Notes under the pieces: generated by a model
Told to the model about the DNA's origin: nothing
The model's database searches: none
The model's input: only the letters and a program-made list of their open reading frames with translations
Shown: piece after piece, positions 46,401 to 54,171 of the stretch
Numbering within the stretch: position 1 is the stretch's first letter
How the letters are laid out: every line of letters begins with the position of its first letter
Made by a program: the position numbers and the translations under genes
Source of the DNA: Gordonia zhaorongruii
GTDB lineage: Bacteria > Actinomycetota > Actinomycetes > Mycobacteriales > Mycobacteriaceae
Length of the DNA stretch: 64,000 nucleotides
Direction of reading: 5' to 3'
NCBI RefSeq assembly: GCF_007559005.1
Contig: NZ_CP041763.1
Coordinates: forward strand, 124,001-188,000

Positions 46401-47333
46401 TCACGGCCGGGTGAAGCGCTCCGCGCGTCCGAGTCGTCGCAGACGCATCCACTCACGGAAGCCGGCGACGTCGCGGTGCTGAATCAGGAAGAACCAGCCG
46501 AACCGCGCGTACTCCTGCGGGAGCAGCATGCGCATGCCTGGCTGGCTCATCAGATACCCGCGGTTGCGGTAGGTGAAGAAGCGCTTCACCTCGTTGTCCG
46601 GATACTGGGTGTGCATCCGGCCGCCGAGGATGGGACGGAACTCGTCGCTGCCGTCCGGGTGCAGGTAGGCGGTGGTCAGGCAGGTGCCGAAGGCGATCCC
46701 GGAACGGACCAGACGACGATGCATCTCGACCTCGTCGCCGCGGAAGAAGAGCCGCAGATCGGGCACGCCGATCTTCTCCAAGGTCTCCGACGAGAAGAGG
46801 GCACCGTTCATCAGCGATGCGATGCCGGGCAGCAGGTCGTCGGACCCGTCGTCGTGGGCACCGGTCTCCGGATCGGTGAACAGCTCGGACCGTCGCCGAC
46901 GCCAGACGAGACCGCGGCGGAGCGGGAACGCGAGTGCGTCGGGGTCGGCGATGTTCACCACCACCGGCGACACCTGGCCCAGATGGTGTGCGTCGGCGCA
47001 GGCGAGCAGTGCGGAGAGGACCTGCGGCCCCTCGGGACGGCCGTCGTCGTCCGCGCACCAGACCCAGTCCGCGCCGAGCGCGAGGGCATGCAGCATGCCG
47101 AGCGCGAATCCGCCTGCGCCACCGAGATTGTGGTGCGACGGAATGTAGGTGGTGGGGATCGGCTGACGCTCGACGAGTTCGCCGACCTCGGTTTCCGCCG
47201 CGTTGTCGACGACGATCAGATGGTCGACCGGGCGATCCTGTCCCGCCACCACAGCGAGCGACTCGGCGAGCAGTTCGCGCCGCCGATGGGTGACGACGAC
47301 GGCGACGATCATGTGGGGATCGTCCGCGGTCAC
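46401..47333 (-). CDS. glfT1: Galactofuranosyltransferase GlfT1
   Basis: Adds the first two galactofuranose units from UDP-Galf to the decaprenyl-diphospho-GlcNAc-rhamnose primer, beginning the galactan of the cell wall (Rv3782). 310 residues; GT2 fold with AVVVTHRRRELL, VDNAA, HHNLGGAGGF and the metal-binding DDD at 95-97 in WCADDDGRPE, followed by FFRGDEVEMHRRL. GTG 47333 overlaps the wzt stop by 4 nt (GTGA), so the two are coupled. Gene order wzm-wzt-glfT1 differs slightly from M. tuberculosis, where glfT1 lies between the two transporter genes. Confidence 0.92.
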   Translation of the reverse strand: MTADDPHMIVAVVVTHRRRELLAESLAVVAGQDRPVDHLIVVDNAAETEVGELVERQPIPTTYIPSHHNLGGAGGFALGMLHALALGADWVWCADDDGRPEGPQVLSALLACADAHHLGQVSPVVVNIADPDALAFPLRRGLVWRRRRSELFTDPETGAHDDGSDDLLPGIASLMNGALFSSETLEKIGVPDLRLFFRGDEVEMHRRLVRSGIAFGTCLTTAYLHPDGSDEFRPILGGRMHTQYPDNEVKRFFTYRNRGYLMSQPGMRMLLPQEYARFGWFFLIQHRDVAGFREWMRLRRLGRAERFTRP

Positions 47334-48160
47334 TTCGCAGTCCCCGAACCGTCGATCTCGGCGAGAACCTTGCGCACGTGCTTGGCCGCCTCGGGGCCCT
47401 CGTACGATCCGACGACCGACTCGATGTCGCCCTCCATGCGGATCTGGCCGTGGTCGATCCAGAGGGCGCGGTTGCAGAGTTGGGCGAGGAACTCGTTGGA
47501 GTGGCTGGCGAACACGAGGATGCCGGAGCGCTCGACGAGCGACTGCAGGCGCGAGCGCGCCTTCTTCATGAACTCGGCGTCCACCGCGCCGATGCCTTCG
47601 TCGAGGATGAGGATCTCGGGATCGATGCTCGTCACCACGCCGAGCGCGAGGCGCACGCGCATACCGGTCGAGTAGGTTCGCAGCGGCATGTTGAGGTAGT
47701 CGCCGAGCTCGGAGAATTCGGCGATCTCGTCGGTCTTGCGCAGCATCGCCTGTCGGCTCATGCCCAGGAACATGCCGCGGATCAGGATGTTCTCGTAGCC
47801 CGAGATCTCCGGGTCCATGCCGACGCCCAGATCGAAGACAGGGGCCACGCGGCCCGTCACCCGGCACGCTCCGCGGGTCGGCTCGTAGATTCCGGACAGC
47901 AGGCGCAGGAGGGTCGATTTGCCTGCGCCGTTGTGGCCGACGAGCCCGACGCGATCGCCGTGCTCCAGATGCAGGTTCACGTCGCGAAGAGCCTCGACGA
48001 CGACCGTCTTGGAGTCGTTGGATCCGATCACGCCGCCGGCTGCGCCGATGACGGCCTTCTTCAGGGAGCGGGTCTTGGCGTCGAAGATCGGGAAATCGAC
48101 GCACGCATCCCATGTGTCGACGCGGATCCCTTTATCTGCGGACGCAGTGTTGTCTGACAC
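47330..48160 (-). CDS. wzt: ABC transporter ATPase Wzt (galactan precursor export)
   Basis: 276-residue ATP-binding subunit of the O-antigen-type exporter thought to flip the lipid-linked galactan (Rv3781). Walker A GHNGAGKST at 75-83, Walker B EILILDEGIGAVD, signature YSTGMRVRLAL and the H-loop FASHS are intact. The C-terminal substrate-recognition domain of some Wzt proteins is absent. GTG 48160 follows AGGAG five bases upstream and lies 8 nt after wzm; the gene continues with a 4-nt overlap into glfT1, giving a compact operon. Confidence 0.93.
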   Translation of the reverse strand: MSDNTASADKGIRVDTWDACVDFPIFDAKTRSLKKAVIGAAGGVIGSNDSKTVVVEALRDVNLHLEHGDRVGLVGHNGAGKSTLLRLLSGIYEPTRGACRVTGRVAPVFDLGVGMDPEISGYENILIRGMFLGMSRQAMLRKTDEIAEFSELGDYLNMPLRTYSTGMRVRLALGVVTSIDPEILILDEGIGAVDAEFMKKARSRLQSLVERSGILVFASHSNEFLAQLCNRALWIDHGQIRMEGDIESVVGSYEGPEAAKHVRKVLAEIDGSGTAK

Positions 48161-48168
48161 GAGGACTC

Positions 48169-49050
48169 CTAAACCCAGTACGCCACGCGGGCGCGGAAGT
48201 TGCGCATCACCAGCAGGGCAGCGGCCCAGCCGATCACGGTGAAGCCGATGACGAGCAGCCAGTGGTACAGCTCCACCTGCTGCCCGAGAAGTGGACCGCG
48301 GGCGATCTCCAGGTAATGGAACATCGGGTTCAGCTCGACGAGCTTCATCCGACTCGAGGTCTCGCCGCCACCGACCTCCCCGAGTGTCTGCGCCGACCAG
48401 ATGATCGGCGTCATGAAGAAGACGAGCCGGACCGCGGTGGTGAGCAGCTGTCCGATGTCCCGGAAGCGGGTCGACAGGATGCCGAACACGATCGTGGCCC
48501 ACACCGCATTGAGAGCGAACAACATCAACGCCGGGATCACGAGCAGTGCCGACCAATCGATCGGCTGCGGGAACACGGCGAAGAGGATCAGGTAGATCAC
48601 CACGTTGTGCGCGAAGATGATGAGACTGCGCCACACCACGCGGAAGGCGTGCACGCTGATCGGCGCCGGTATCTGCTTGATGAGGCCCTCGTTCGCGGAG
48701 AACACCACCGACCCGTCGAGCACCGACGTCTCGATGAATCCCCAGAAGATGAAGCCGAGTGTCACGTAGGGGAGGAACGTCGCGATGTCCTGCTTGAACA
48801 GTTCGCCGTAGAGGATGCCCATGGCGACGGCGGTGACGCCGGTCGCGATGGTGATCCAGAGTGGACCGAGGATCGAACGCTTGTAGCGCTGCTTGATGTC
48901 GGTCCAGCCCAGGTGGAGCCAGAGTTCCGAGGTCCGGAAACCGTCGGTGAGATCCTGGATGCCCCGGCGGAACGTCTTGGAATCCGAGGTGGGCGGGGGC
49001 GGCGGAATACTCCGGCCGGCGACTCCGCCGTCATTGGCTACGGCTGACAC
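48169..49050 (-). CDS. wzm: ABC transporter permease Wzm (galactan precursor export)
   Basis: 293-residue ABC-2-type permease, partner of Wzt (Rv3783 family). Six hydrophobic helices between about 55 and 290, preceded by an amphipathic segment with LGWTDIKQRYKRSILGPLW, the typical gate/connecting helix of polysaccharide exporters. Pro-rich N-terminus. The start is GTG 49050, chosen because TATGCT lies 8 nt upstream and no ribosome-binding site is present; a longer start at 49113 would overlap bpa. First gene of wzm-wzt-glfT1. Confidence 0.91.
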   Translation of the reverse strand: MSAVANDGGVAGRSIPPPPPTSDSKTFRRGIQDLTDGFRTSELWLHLGWTDIKQRYKRSILGPLWITIATGVTAVAMGILYGELFKQDIATFLPYVTLGFIFWGFIETSVLDGSVVFSANEGLIKQIPAPISVHAFRVVWRSLIIFAHNVVIYLILFAVFPQPIDWSALLVIPALMLFALNAVWATIVFGILSTRFRDIGQLLTTAVRLVFFMTPIIWSAQTLGEVGGGETSSRMKLVELNPMFHYLEIARGPLLGQQVELYHWLLVIGFTVIGWAAALLVMRNFRARVAYWV

Positions 49051-49058
49051 AAGCCAGA

Positions 49059-49064
49059 AGCATA
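49059..49064 (-). promoter_or_regulatory. Candidate -10 element (TATGCT, minus strand) for the wzm-wzt-glfT1 operon
   Basis: TATGCT on the minus strand ends 8 nt before GTG 49050, placed in the 22-bp gap after the bpa stop. Near-consensus and leaderless in spacing. Confidence 0.5.
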
Positions 49065-49072
49065 CCGGCGAG

Positions 49073-49618
49073 TCACAAGTACTGACCCGTGCTGTGGCTG
49101 TCGGACATGTCACCGGTTCCCGGAGGGAGTGCCCCTTGCCGCATCTGTTCGAGTTGCCCGCGCGCCGCCATCTGCTGCGCGAACAGCGCTGTCTGGATGC
49201 CGTGGAACACGCCTTCGAGCCATCCGACCAGCTGTGCCTGAGCGATGCGCAGCTCGGCGTCGGTGGGAGTGTGCTCGTCGGAGAAGGGAAGCGCGAGTCG
49301 GTCGAGTTCGTCGCGCAGATCGGGAGCCAGACCGTCCTGCAGCTCGGCGATCGACGTCCGATGGATGTCGGCGAGTCGGCTGCGACTGGCGTCGTCGAGA
49401 GGTGCCGAGCGCACCTCCTCGAGGAGTTGCTTGATCATCGTGCCGATCCGCATCACCTTTGCGGGCTGCTCCACCATGCCCGCGACGGGGTCGGAGGCAT
49501 CGGTCTCAGCGGTGCCGGGTGCGGATGCGGCGCCGGACGGTGCTTCGCCCGGACCGATCGCCGTCCCGGGTGTCATCGGATTGCCGGGAGCCTCGGTGCC
49601 GAACATCTCGGGGAACAT
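49073..49618 (-). CDS. bpa: Bacterial proteasome activator Bpa (Rv3780 family)
   Basis: 181-residue ATP-independent activator that forms a dodecameric ring and opens the 20S proteasome gate, feeding unstructured or damaged proteins such as HspR. The C-terminus ends GQYL, the proteasome-docking motif, directly visible before the stop. The middle (about 55-160) is a helical bundle with long Leu/Ala/Glu heptads (IGTMIKQLLEEVRSAPLD, LVGWLEGVFHGIQTALFAQQM) as in Bpa; N-terminal 50 residues are Gly/Pro/Ala-rich and flexible. ATG 49618 with GGAG upstream gives a length near the M. tuberculosis protein (178). No proteasome subunit gene lies in the window. Confidence 0.93.
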   Translation of the reverse strand: MFPEMFGTEAPGNPMTPGTAIGPGEAPSGAASAPGTAETDASDPVAGMVEQPAKVMRIGTMIKQLLEEVRSAPLDDASRSRLADIHRTSIAELQDGLAPDLRDELDRLALPFSDEHTPTDAELRIAQAQLVGWLEGVFHGIQTALFAQQMAARGQLEQMRQGALPPGTGDMSDSHSTGQYL

Positions 49619-49785
49619 GTCTCCATTGTGCCTGCACTGCGCGATCAGTCGTGCCCGTACGGGCGCCGAACCGGGTTCGAATCGGGCGATGAACTGTGCG
49701 GGCGTCGAGTCGACGACGTGGAGGGCGTGTTCCGGCGGAAACGATTGCGTGCCGCGTGAACGTGAGTTGCCGGGCCCCGAGTGTC

Positions 49786-49791
49786 TATCGT
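49786..49791 (+). promoter_or_regulatory. Candidate -10 element (TATCGT) for the cysteine-desulfurase-like gene
   Basis: TATCGT ends 7 nt before ATG 49799; leaderless spacing. It lies about 170 bp from the divergent bpa start. Confidence 0.4.
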
Positions 49792-49798
49792 TGGGGCC

Positions 49799-50995
49799 AT
49801 GTCGTTCGACGTCGCCTCCGTGCGGGGGCTCTTCCCCTCGTTGGGTGACGGCTGGATTCACCTGGACTCGCAGAACGGGATGCAGATCCCGGACGCGGTG
49901 GCGAGTGCGATCTCACGTGGCGTCCGGTCGCTGCCGGTGCCCGGTGGGCGGATCACCCCGCAGTCGGTGAAGGCGCAGGAGACGGAGACGCAGGCGCGCC
50001 GCGCGGTCGCCGACCTTCTCGATGCCGATCCGGAGTGCGTCGTGTTCGGTTCATCGCGGGCGTCGCTGGTGTCGACACTGGTCGATTCGCTGCCGGTGAC
50101 CAGTTGGATCGGTGACGCGATCGTGCTGTCCCGGCTCGACGACGAGGAGAACATCGTCCCCTGGGTGCGTGGGGCCGCACGACACGGCTCCGCGGTCCGG
50201 TGGGCCGAAGTGGATGTCGAATCCGGGACCCTGCCGCCCTGGCAGTACGGGGAGCTCGTCACCGACGAGACGACGGTTGTGTCGGTGACGCTGGCGTCGT
50301 CGACCACGGGTGCGATCACCGACATCGGGCAGATCGCCGGGCACGCACGTGCGGCAGGCGCACTCCTGGTGGTGGATGCCAGCAGTGCCGTGCCCTTCGT
50401 GCCGCTGTCGATGCGAGAGCTCGAAGCCGACGTCGTCATCGTGAGTGCGGAGCGGTGGGGTGGTCCGCGCATGTCGGCGATGGTGTTCGCCGATCGGGCC
50501 AGACTGACGTCGATGACCAACATGTCGATGGATCCCAGCGCTCGCGGGCCTGCCCGGCTGGAGCCGTCGCCGATCCCCGGCGCGTGGCTCAGCGGCCTCG
50601 CGGCGTCGGTCGAAGTGCTGGCGGGGCTGGATCCGGGGGCTACGGGGAAGCGCAGGCGGCGGCTGTCGGCATCGATGGACAGTGCTTACGAATACCTGCA
50701 GCGGCTCACCTATTACCTGGTGAACTCACTCGACAGTCTCGGTCACGTCCACGTGGTCGGAACGCATGCGCACCGAGTCCCGCTCGTGAGCTTCCTCGTC
50801 GATGGGGTCTCGGCCGAGAACGTGTGCATGAGGTTGAACGACAACGGAATCAGTGCTGGATACGGCGTTCTGAGCCGGGCTCTCGACGCCATCGGGGCGG
50901 CGGACGAGGGTGGCGCGGTGACCGTTGGTCTCGGCGTCTACTCGACACCGTACGAAGTGGACCAACTGGCACGCGTCCTCGGCTCGCTCGGCTGA
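49799..50995 (+). CDS. Cysteine-desulfurase-like protein (class V aminotransferase fold) lacking the PLP lysine
   Basis: 398-residue protein of the Rv3778c type. Fold-type I elements are present: HLDSQNGMQIP at the N-terminus, VSVTLASSTTGAITDI, and the cofactor-binding VVDASSAVPF with Asp193. However, the strand that should carry the Schiff-base lysine (S-x-HK-x-GGP) reads SAERWGGP, with Glu218 and Arg219 in place of His-Lys. It may therefore not be a normal PLP desulfurase. The TIGR01976-like subfamily is the best match by eye. Same neighbourhood (bpa on one side, quinone oxidoreductase on the other) as Rv3778c, which supports orthology. Confidence 0.83.
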   Translation: MSFDVASVRGLFPSLGDGWIHLDSQNGMQIPDAVASAISRGVRSLPVPGGRITPQSVKAQETETQARRAVADLLDADPECVVFGSSRASLVSTLVDSLPVTSWIGDAIVLSRLDDEENIVPWVRGAARHGSAVRWAEVDVESGTLPPWQYGELVTDETTVVSVTLASSTTGAITDIGQIAGHARAAGALLVVDASSAVPFVPLSMRELEADVVIVSAERWGGPRMSAMVFADRARLTSMTNMSMDPSARGPARLEPSPIPGAWLSGLAASVEVLAGLDPGATGKRRRRLSASMDSAYEYLQRLTYYLVNSLDSLGHVHVVGTHAHRVPLVSFLVDGVSAENVCMRLNDNGISAGYGVLSRALDAIGAADEGGAVTVGLGVYSTPYEVDQLARVLGSLG

Positions 50996-51081
50996 GTATC
51001 GCAGGTCATACGGCCTACTGGCGCGGCTGCCGATTTCTGTGACCCAGGGTGTCGGCCGTACTGTGTTGCACGTTGGAGGTT

Positions 51082-51092
51082 GTTGACGCAAC
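51082..51092. promoter_or_regulatory. Possible MarR operator (GTTGACGCAAC)
   Basis: A short palindrome GTTG-N3-CAAC lies 20 bp before the MarR start and about 18 bp after a -10-like TACTGT (51059-51064). MarR proteins commonly bind such a site in their own leader. Related GTTG words repeat nearby at 51065 and 51072. Confidence 0.35.
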
Positions 51093-51111
51093 GGCTTGGG
51101 GAGGCGCAGGG

Positions 51112-51597
51112 TTGTCGCAACAGAAAAACTGGAATGAAGTATCCGAACGTGCATTAGACGATCGCGAGCGTGAGCTCTGGCGGCAGTTCGTCACCGGGGG
51201 ATGGGCGTTGTACCGGGCGCTTTTCAAGCAGATCGACTCGTCGTCGTCCCTGCCGAGCGCTGATTGGCGCGTTCTGGAGGTGCTGGCGGCTGTCGAGAGG
51301 GCCCGCATCAGCGATCTTGCGGCCGGCACGCAGATTCCGTTGAGCACGGTCTCGCGGCAGGTGACCCGCTTCATCGACAAGGGGTTCCTCGAGCGGGTCG
51401 ACATCGAATGCGAGGACGGGCGCCAGAAATGGGTGCGGATCACCGCGCTGGGCTACGAGACGGTGCAGCCGATCCTCGACGAGCGCGACCGGGCCGTTCG
51501 CCGGTTGGTGATCGAGTCACTCGCGGACCACGAGTTCGACGCGTTCTGCCGTACTTTCGGGAAGATCGGTGAGCGCATCGTCACCGAAGGTCTCTGA
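51112..51597 (+). CDS. MarR-family transcriptional regulator
   Basis: 161-residue winged-helix regulator. Helix-turn-helix core at about 50-85 (SADWRVLEVLAAVERARISDLAAGTQIPLSTVSRQVTRF, in part), wing ECEDGRQKWVRIT, and a C-terminal dimerisation helix. The N-terminus is highly charged. TTG 51112 is taken as start because GGGGAGG lies 8 nt upstream; the frame is open back to 51049. It is convergent with the quinone oxidoreductase gene, only 17 bp apart. The ligand is unknown. Confidence 0.85.
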   Translation: MSQQKNWNEVSERALDDRERELWRQFVTGGWALYRALFKQIDSSSSLPSADWRVLEVLAAVERARISDLAAGTQIPLSTVSRQVTRFIDKGFLERVDIECEDGRQKWVRITALGYETVQPILDERDRAVRRLVIESLADHEFDAFCRTFGKIGERIVTEGL

Positions 51598-51614
51598 CCG
51601 CCGAAGCTGAGCAG

Positions 51615-52580
51615 TCAGTCGACGGTGAGCAGAACCTTGCCGATCGAGTCGCCGGAGTTCAGCCGTTGATGGGCCGCATCCGCCTCCGCGAGGGGGAAGG
51701 TCGAGTCGACGATCGGCCGCACGGCACCGTTCGCGATGAGCGGCCAGGTGCGAGCGACCGTCTCGGTGACGATCATCGATTTGGACCCCGGGCCGCTCAC
51801 CGGCCGAGACCGCAACGTGGTGCCGACTACGGCGGCACGTTTGGTCATGAGCGCGCCGATGTTGAGTTCGGACTTCACTCCGCCCTGCATCCCGATGATG
51901 ACGAGCCGCCCACCGGTCGCCAGAGCCTGGACGTTCGACGCCAGGTACTTGGCGCCGATGATGTCGAGAATGACGTCGGCGCCGCCCTGTTCGCCGATGA
52001 TCTCGGCGAAGTCCTGTGACGTGTAATCGATGGTGATGTCGGCGCCGAGTTCTGCGCAGCGGTCGAGTTTGGCCTGGTTGCGTGCGGTGACCGCGACGCG
52101 TGCACCCACGGCATGAGCGACCTGGATCGCGTGTGTGCCGATTCCGCTGCTTCCGCCGTGGACGAGGAGCAGTTCGCCGGGGGAGAGGTTGCCGGTGAGG
52201 ACGACGTTCGACATGACGGTGCACGCCACTTCGGGAAGTGCTGCGGCAGATACGAGATCCACACCTTTCGGAATGCGCATCACCTGCGGCGCCGGGACCG
52301 CGACCTTCTCGGCGTAGCCGCCGCCTGCGAGGAGCGCGCACACCTGGTCGCCGATCGACCAGCCGGAGACGCCGTCACCGATCTGCGAGACGGTGCCGGA
52401 GACCTCGAGGCCGAGCACCTCGGATGCGCCGGGCGGCGGTGGGTAATTCCCCGACCGTTGCAGGATGTCGGCCCGGTTCACACCTGCGGCGACGACGTCG
52501 ATGACCACCTCGCCGGCCGCGGGGGTGGGCTCGGGTTGGTCGGAGATCTCGAGGGGCTCGGATCCGAGAATCGCGCGCAT
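51615..52580 (-). CDS. NAD(P)H-quinone oxidoreductase, PIG3/zeta-crystallin type (Rv3777-like)
   Basis: 321-residue medium-chain dehydrogenase/reductase without the zinc ligands of alcohol dehydrogenases. GroES-like N-terminal half with AAGVNRADILQRSGNYPPPPGASEVLGLEVSG, and a Rossmann half with LLVHGGSSGIGTHAIQVAHAVGARV (NADPH-binding AxxGxxG-type loop) at about 140-165. It probably reduces quinones by one electron in the cytosol. ATG 52580 with GGAG upstream. It corresponds in position to Rv3777 and closes the conserved block before the tRNA gene. Confidence 0.9.
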   Translation of the reverse strand: MRAILGSEPLEISDQPEPTPAAGEVVIDVVAAGVNRADILQRSGNYPPPPGASEVLGLEVSGTVSQIGDGVSGWSIGDQVCALLAGGGYAEKVAVPAPQVMRIPKGVDLVSAAALPEVACTVMSNVVLTGNLSPGELLLVHGGSSGIGTHAIQVAHAVGARVAVTARNQAKLDRCAELGADITIDYTSQDFAEIIGEQGGADVILDIIGAKYLASNVQALATGGRLVIIGMQGGVKSELNIGALMTKRAAVVGTTLRSRPVSGPGSKSMIVTETVARTWPLIANGAVRPIVDSTFPLAEADAAHQRLNSGDSIGKVLLTVD

Positions 52581-52741
52581 GTCTCCAGTGTTCCACCGAT
52601 CGCGGGTCGTGGCATCCGGCGCAGCTGACGCCTGTGGATGGTTTCCGGTACCGCAGGTCGGCGATCCGTGGCGGTGGCGCAGTCCGGCGGCGCCGGGCGT
52701 CGGACGGGCCGCCGCACCTGTGCGCTAGCCTGGTGCGCTAG

Positions 52742-52826
52742 GGAAGCGTGGCAGAGCGGCCGAATGCACTCGCCTTGAAAGCGAGCGAGGGTAAAACCTC
52801 CGGGGGTTCAAATCCCTCCGCTTCCG
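52742..52826 (+). tRNA. tRNA-Ser (anticodon UGA)
   Basis: 85-nt class II tRNA. Acceptor arms GGAAGCG (52742-52748) and CGCTTCC (52819-52825) with discriminator G; anticodon stem CTCGC/GCGAG around CTTGAAA, giving anticodon TGA; long variable arm; T-loop GTTCAAATC. CCA is not encoded. Confidence 0.97.
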
Positions 52827-52837
52827 CCCTCAGATGG

Positions 52838-52870
52838 GCCGCAGCACCGTTCACATGGCGGTGCTGCGGC
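52838..52870 (+). terminator. Hairpin after the tRNA-Ser gene
   Basis: Perfect 11-bp arms 52838-52848 and 52860-52870 with an 11-nt loop, followed by a moderately T-rich stretch (TCGTTTCGGTTT). It starts 11 nt after the tRNA. Confidence 0.8.
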
Positions 52871-52877
52871 TCGTTTC

Positions 52878-53086
52878 GGTTTCGACTCGCGTCCTTGGCT
52901 ATCGCCTCGGTCGCGGCTCAACCATCGAGAAGGTCGCGCGCCAACCGTCGGCAGCGGCTCGCTCAACCATCGAGAAGGTCGAATCGTCGGGGGCGGCTGG
53001 CTGAACCGTCGGGAGCCCTGTCTCCCTCGGCTCCGGCCCACTCGATGATTGAGCCGGGCGGAGCGAAGCGACGACCGAGTCGAAAT
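52878..53086. repeat. Cluster of dispersed intergenic repeats downstream of tRNA-Ser
   Basis: The 430-bp gap 52827-53256 holds no supported gene. GGCTCAACCATCGAG occurs at 52915-52929, again (GCTCAACCATCGAGAAGGTCGA) at 52961-52982, degenerately near 52999, and inverted with one mismatch at 53041-53055. The flanks TTTCGACTCG (52880-52889) and CGAGTCGAAA (53077-53086) form a second inverted pair. The composition resembles short dispersed repeat elements found between genes of Gordonia and relatives; no transposase or att site is seen. Confidence 0.65.
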
Positions 53087-53256
53087 CAGCTTCTCAACGC
53101 GCGCACCGATCGTCGGCCATCTGGCGGGCGAACGATCTCCCTCCGACCCGCCGGCCTCGTCGCTCGTAGCAGCACGACGAGTGCTCGCCGTCCTTTCGCG
53201 CGCAGTGACCGGAACACTTCCGGCTTCGTCCGGCCGGATGAACACTGGGCTGCGTT

Positions 53257-54144
53257 ATGACCACGCACATCACTCCAGAACCGGCACAGGCCCTTCGTCA
53301 GCGCCCGAATGCCGGCAACGCAACCTCGAACGCCTATGGGCCGCAGAAGGATCTCGGACCATCCGCTGCCGAGCGGCGTCGTGTCCGCCGCAACCGGACC
53401 CTCACCGCTGTCCGAATCGCAGCACCACTCGCTGTACTCGGCTTATGGCAACTCGGCAGTGCACTGGGCGTCCTCCCGCAGGACAAACTGCCCGCGCCGT
53501 CGGTCATCATCGATGCGGGCTGGGAGAAATTCCAGGATGGCGACCTCACCGCCGCGATCGCCGCCTCGGGCCAACGTGTCCTGATCGGACTGGCGATCGG
53601 CATCCTCGTGGGTGTCGGTCTCGGGCTGATCGTCGGGCTGAGCCGGATCGCGGACGCGGTGATCGATCCGAATATGCAAGCGGTGCGTGCGCTTCCGCTG
53701 TTCGGTCTCATCCCGCTGTTCATTCTGTGGTTCGGGATCGACGAGACCCCGAAGGTGCTGCTGGTGGCTCTGGGGGCGGTGTTCCCGCTGTATCTGAACA
53801 CCTCGTCGGCTATTCGGCAGGTCGATCAGAAGCTGGTCGAGAACGCCCGAGTCCTCGGGTTCTCCCGCTGGCAGAGGATTCGCGACCTGGTGATCCCCAG
53901 TGCCGCGCCGCAGATCCTGGTCGGCCTGCGCCAGTCCTTGGCGATCGCCTGGCTGAGCTTGATCGTCGCCGAGCAGATCGCGGCCACCTCCGGGCTCGGA
54001 TACCTGATCAACAACGCCCGCGACTTCCTCCGCACCGACGTCGTCTTCTTCGGGCTCATCGTCTACGCGGCGCTCGGCCTGATCACCGACGTCATCGTCC
54101 GCGCACTCGAGCGCTACACCACCCGCTACCAGGTACGACGCTGA
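53257..54144 (+). CDS. ssuC: ABC transporter permease for aliphatic sulfonates (SsuC-like)
   Basis: 295-residue inner-membrane permease with six hydrophobic helices after a polar N-terminus of about 45 residues. The binding-protein-dependent transport (EAA) motif, contacting the ATPase, is ENARVLGFSRWQRIRDLVIPSAAPQI at about 205-230. The family (taurine/sulfonate/nitrate permeases) and the ssuD gene in the same operon point to alkanesulfonates as substrate. ATG 53257 lacks a good ribosome-binding site; initiation a few codons later is possible. First gene of ssuC-ssuB-ssuA-ssuD, 28 nt before ssuB. Confidence 0.87.
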   Translation: MTTHITPEPAQALRQRPNAGNATSNAYGPQKDLGPSAAERRRVRRNRTLTAVRIAAPLAVLGLWQLGSALGVLPQDKLPAPSVIIDAGWEKFQDGDLTAAIAASGQRVLIGLAIGILVGVGLGLIVGLSRIADAVIDPNMQAVRALPLFGLIPLFILWFGIDETPKVLLVALGAVFPLYLNTSSAIRQVDQKLVENARVLGFSRWQRIRDLVIPSAAPQILVGLRQSLAIAWLSLIVAEQIAATSGLGYLINNARDFLRTDVVFFGLIVYAALGLITDVIVRALERYTTRYQVRR

Positions 54145-54171
54145 GTCTCCTGCAGACCGTAAGGAACCTCC

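Noticed and set aside
46401-48113. Minus-strand frame running from glfT1 back through wzt
   Set aside because: Only the part from GTG 47333 has glycosyltransferase motifs; the upstream part is out-of-frame wzt sequence.
52742-53086. Integrative element at tRNA-Ser
   Set aside because: No integrase, excisionase or repeated tRNA 3' end was found in the window; only short dispersed repeats are visible.
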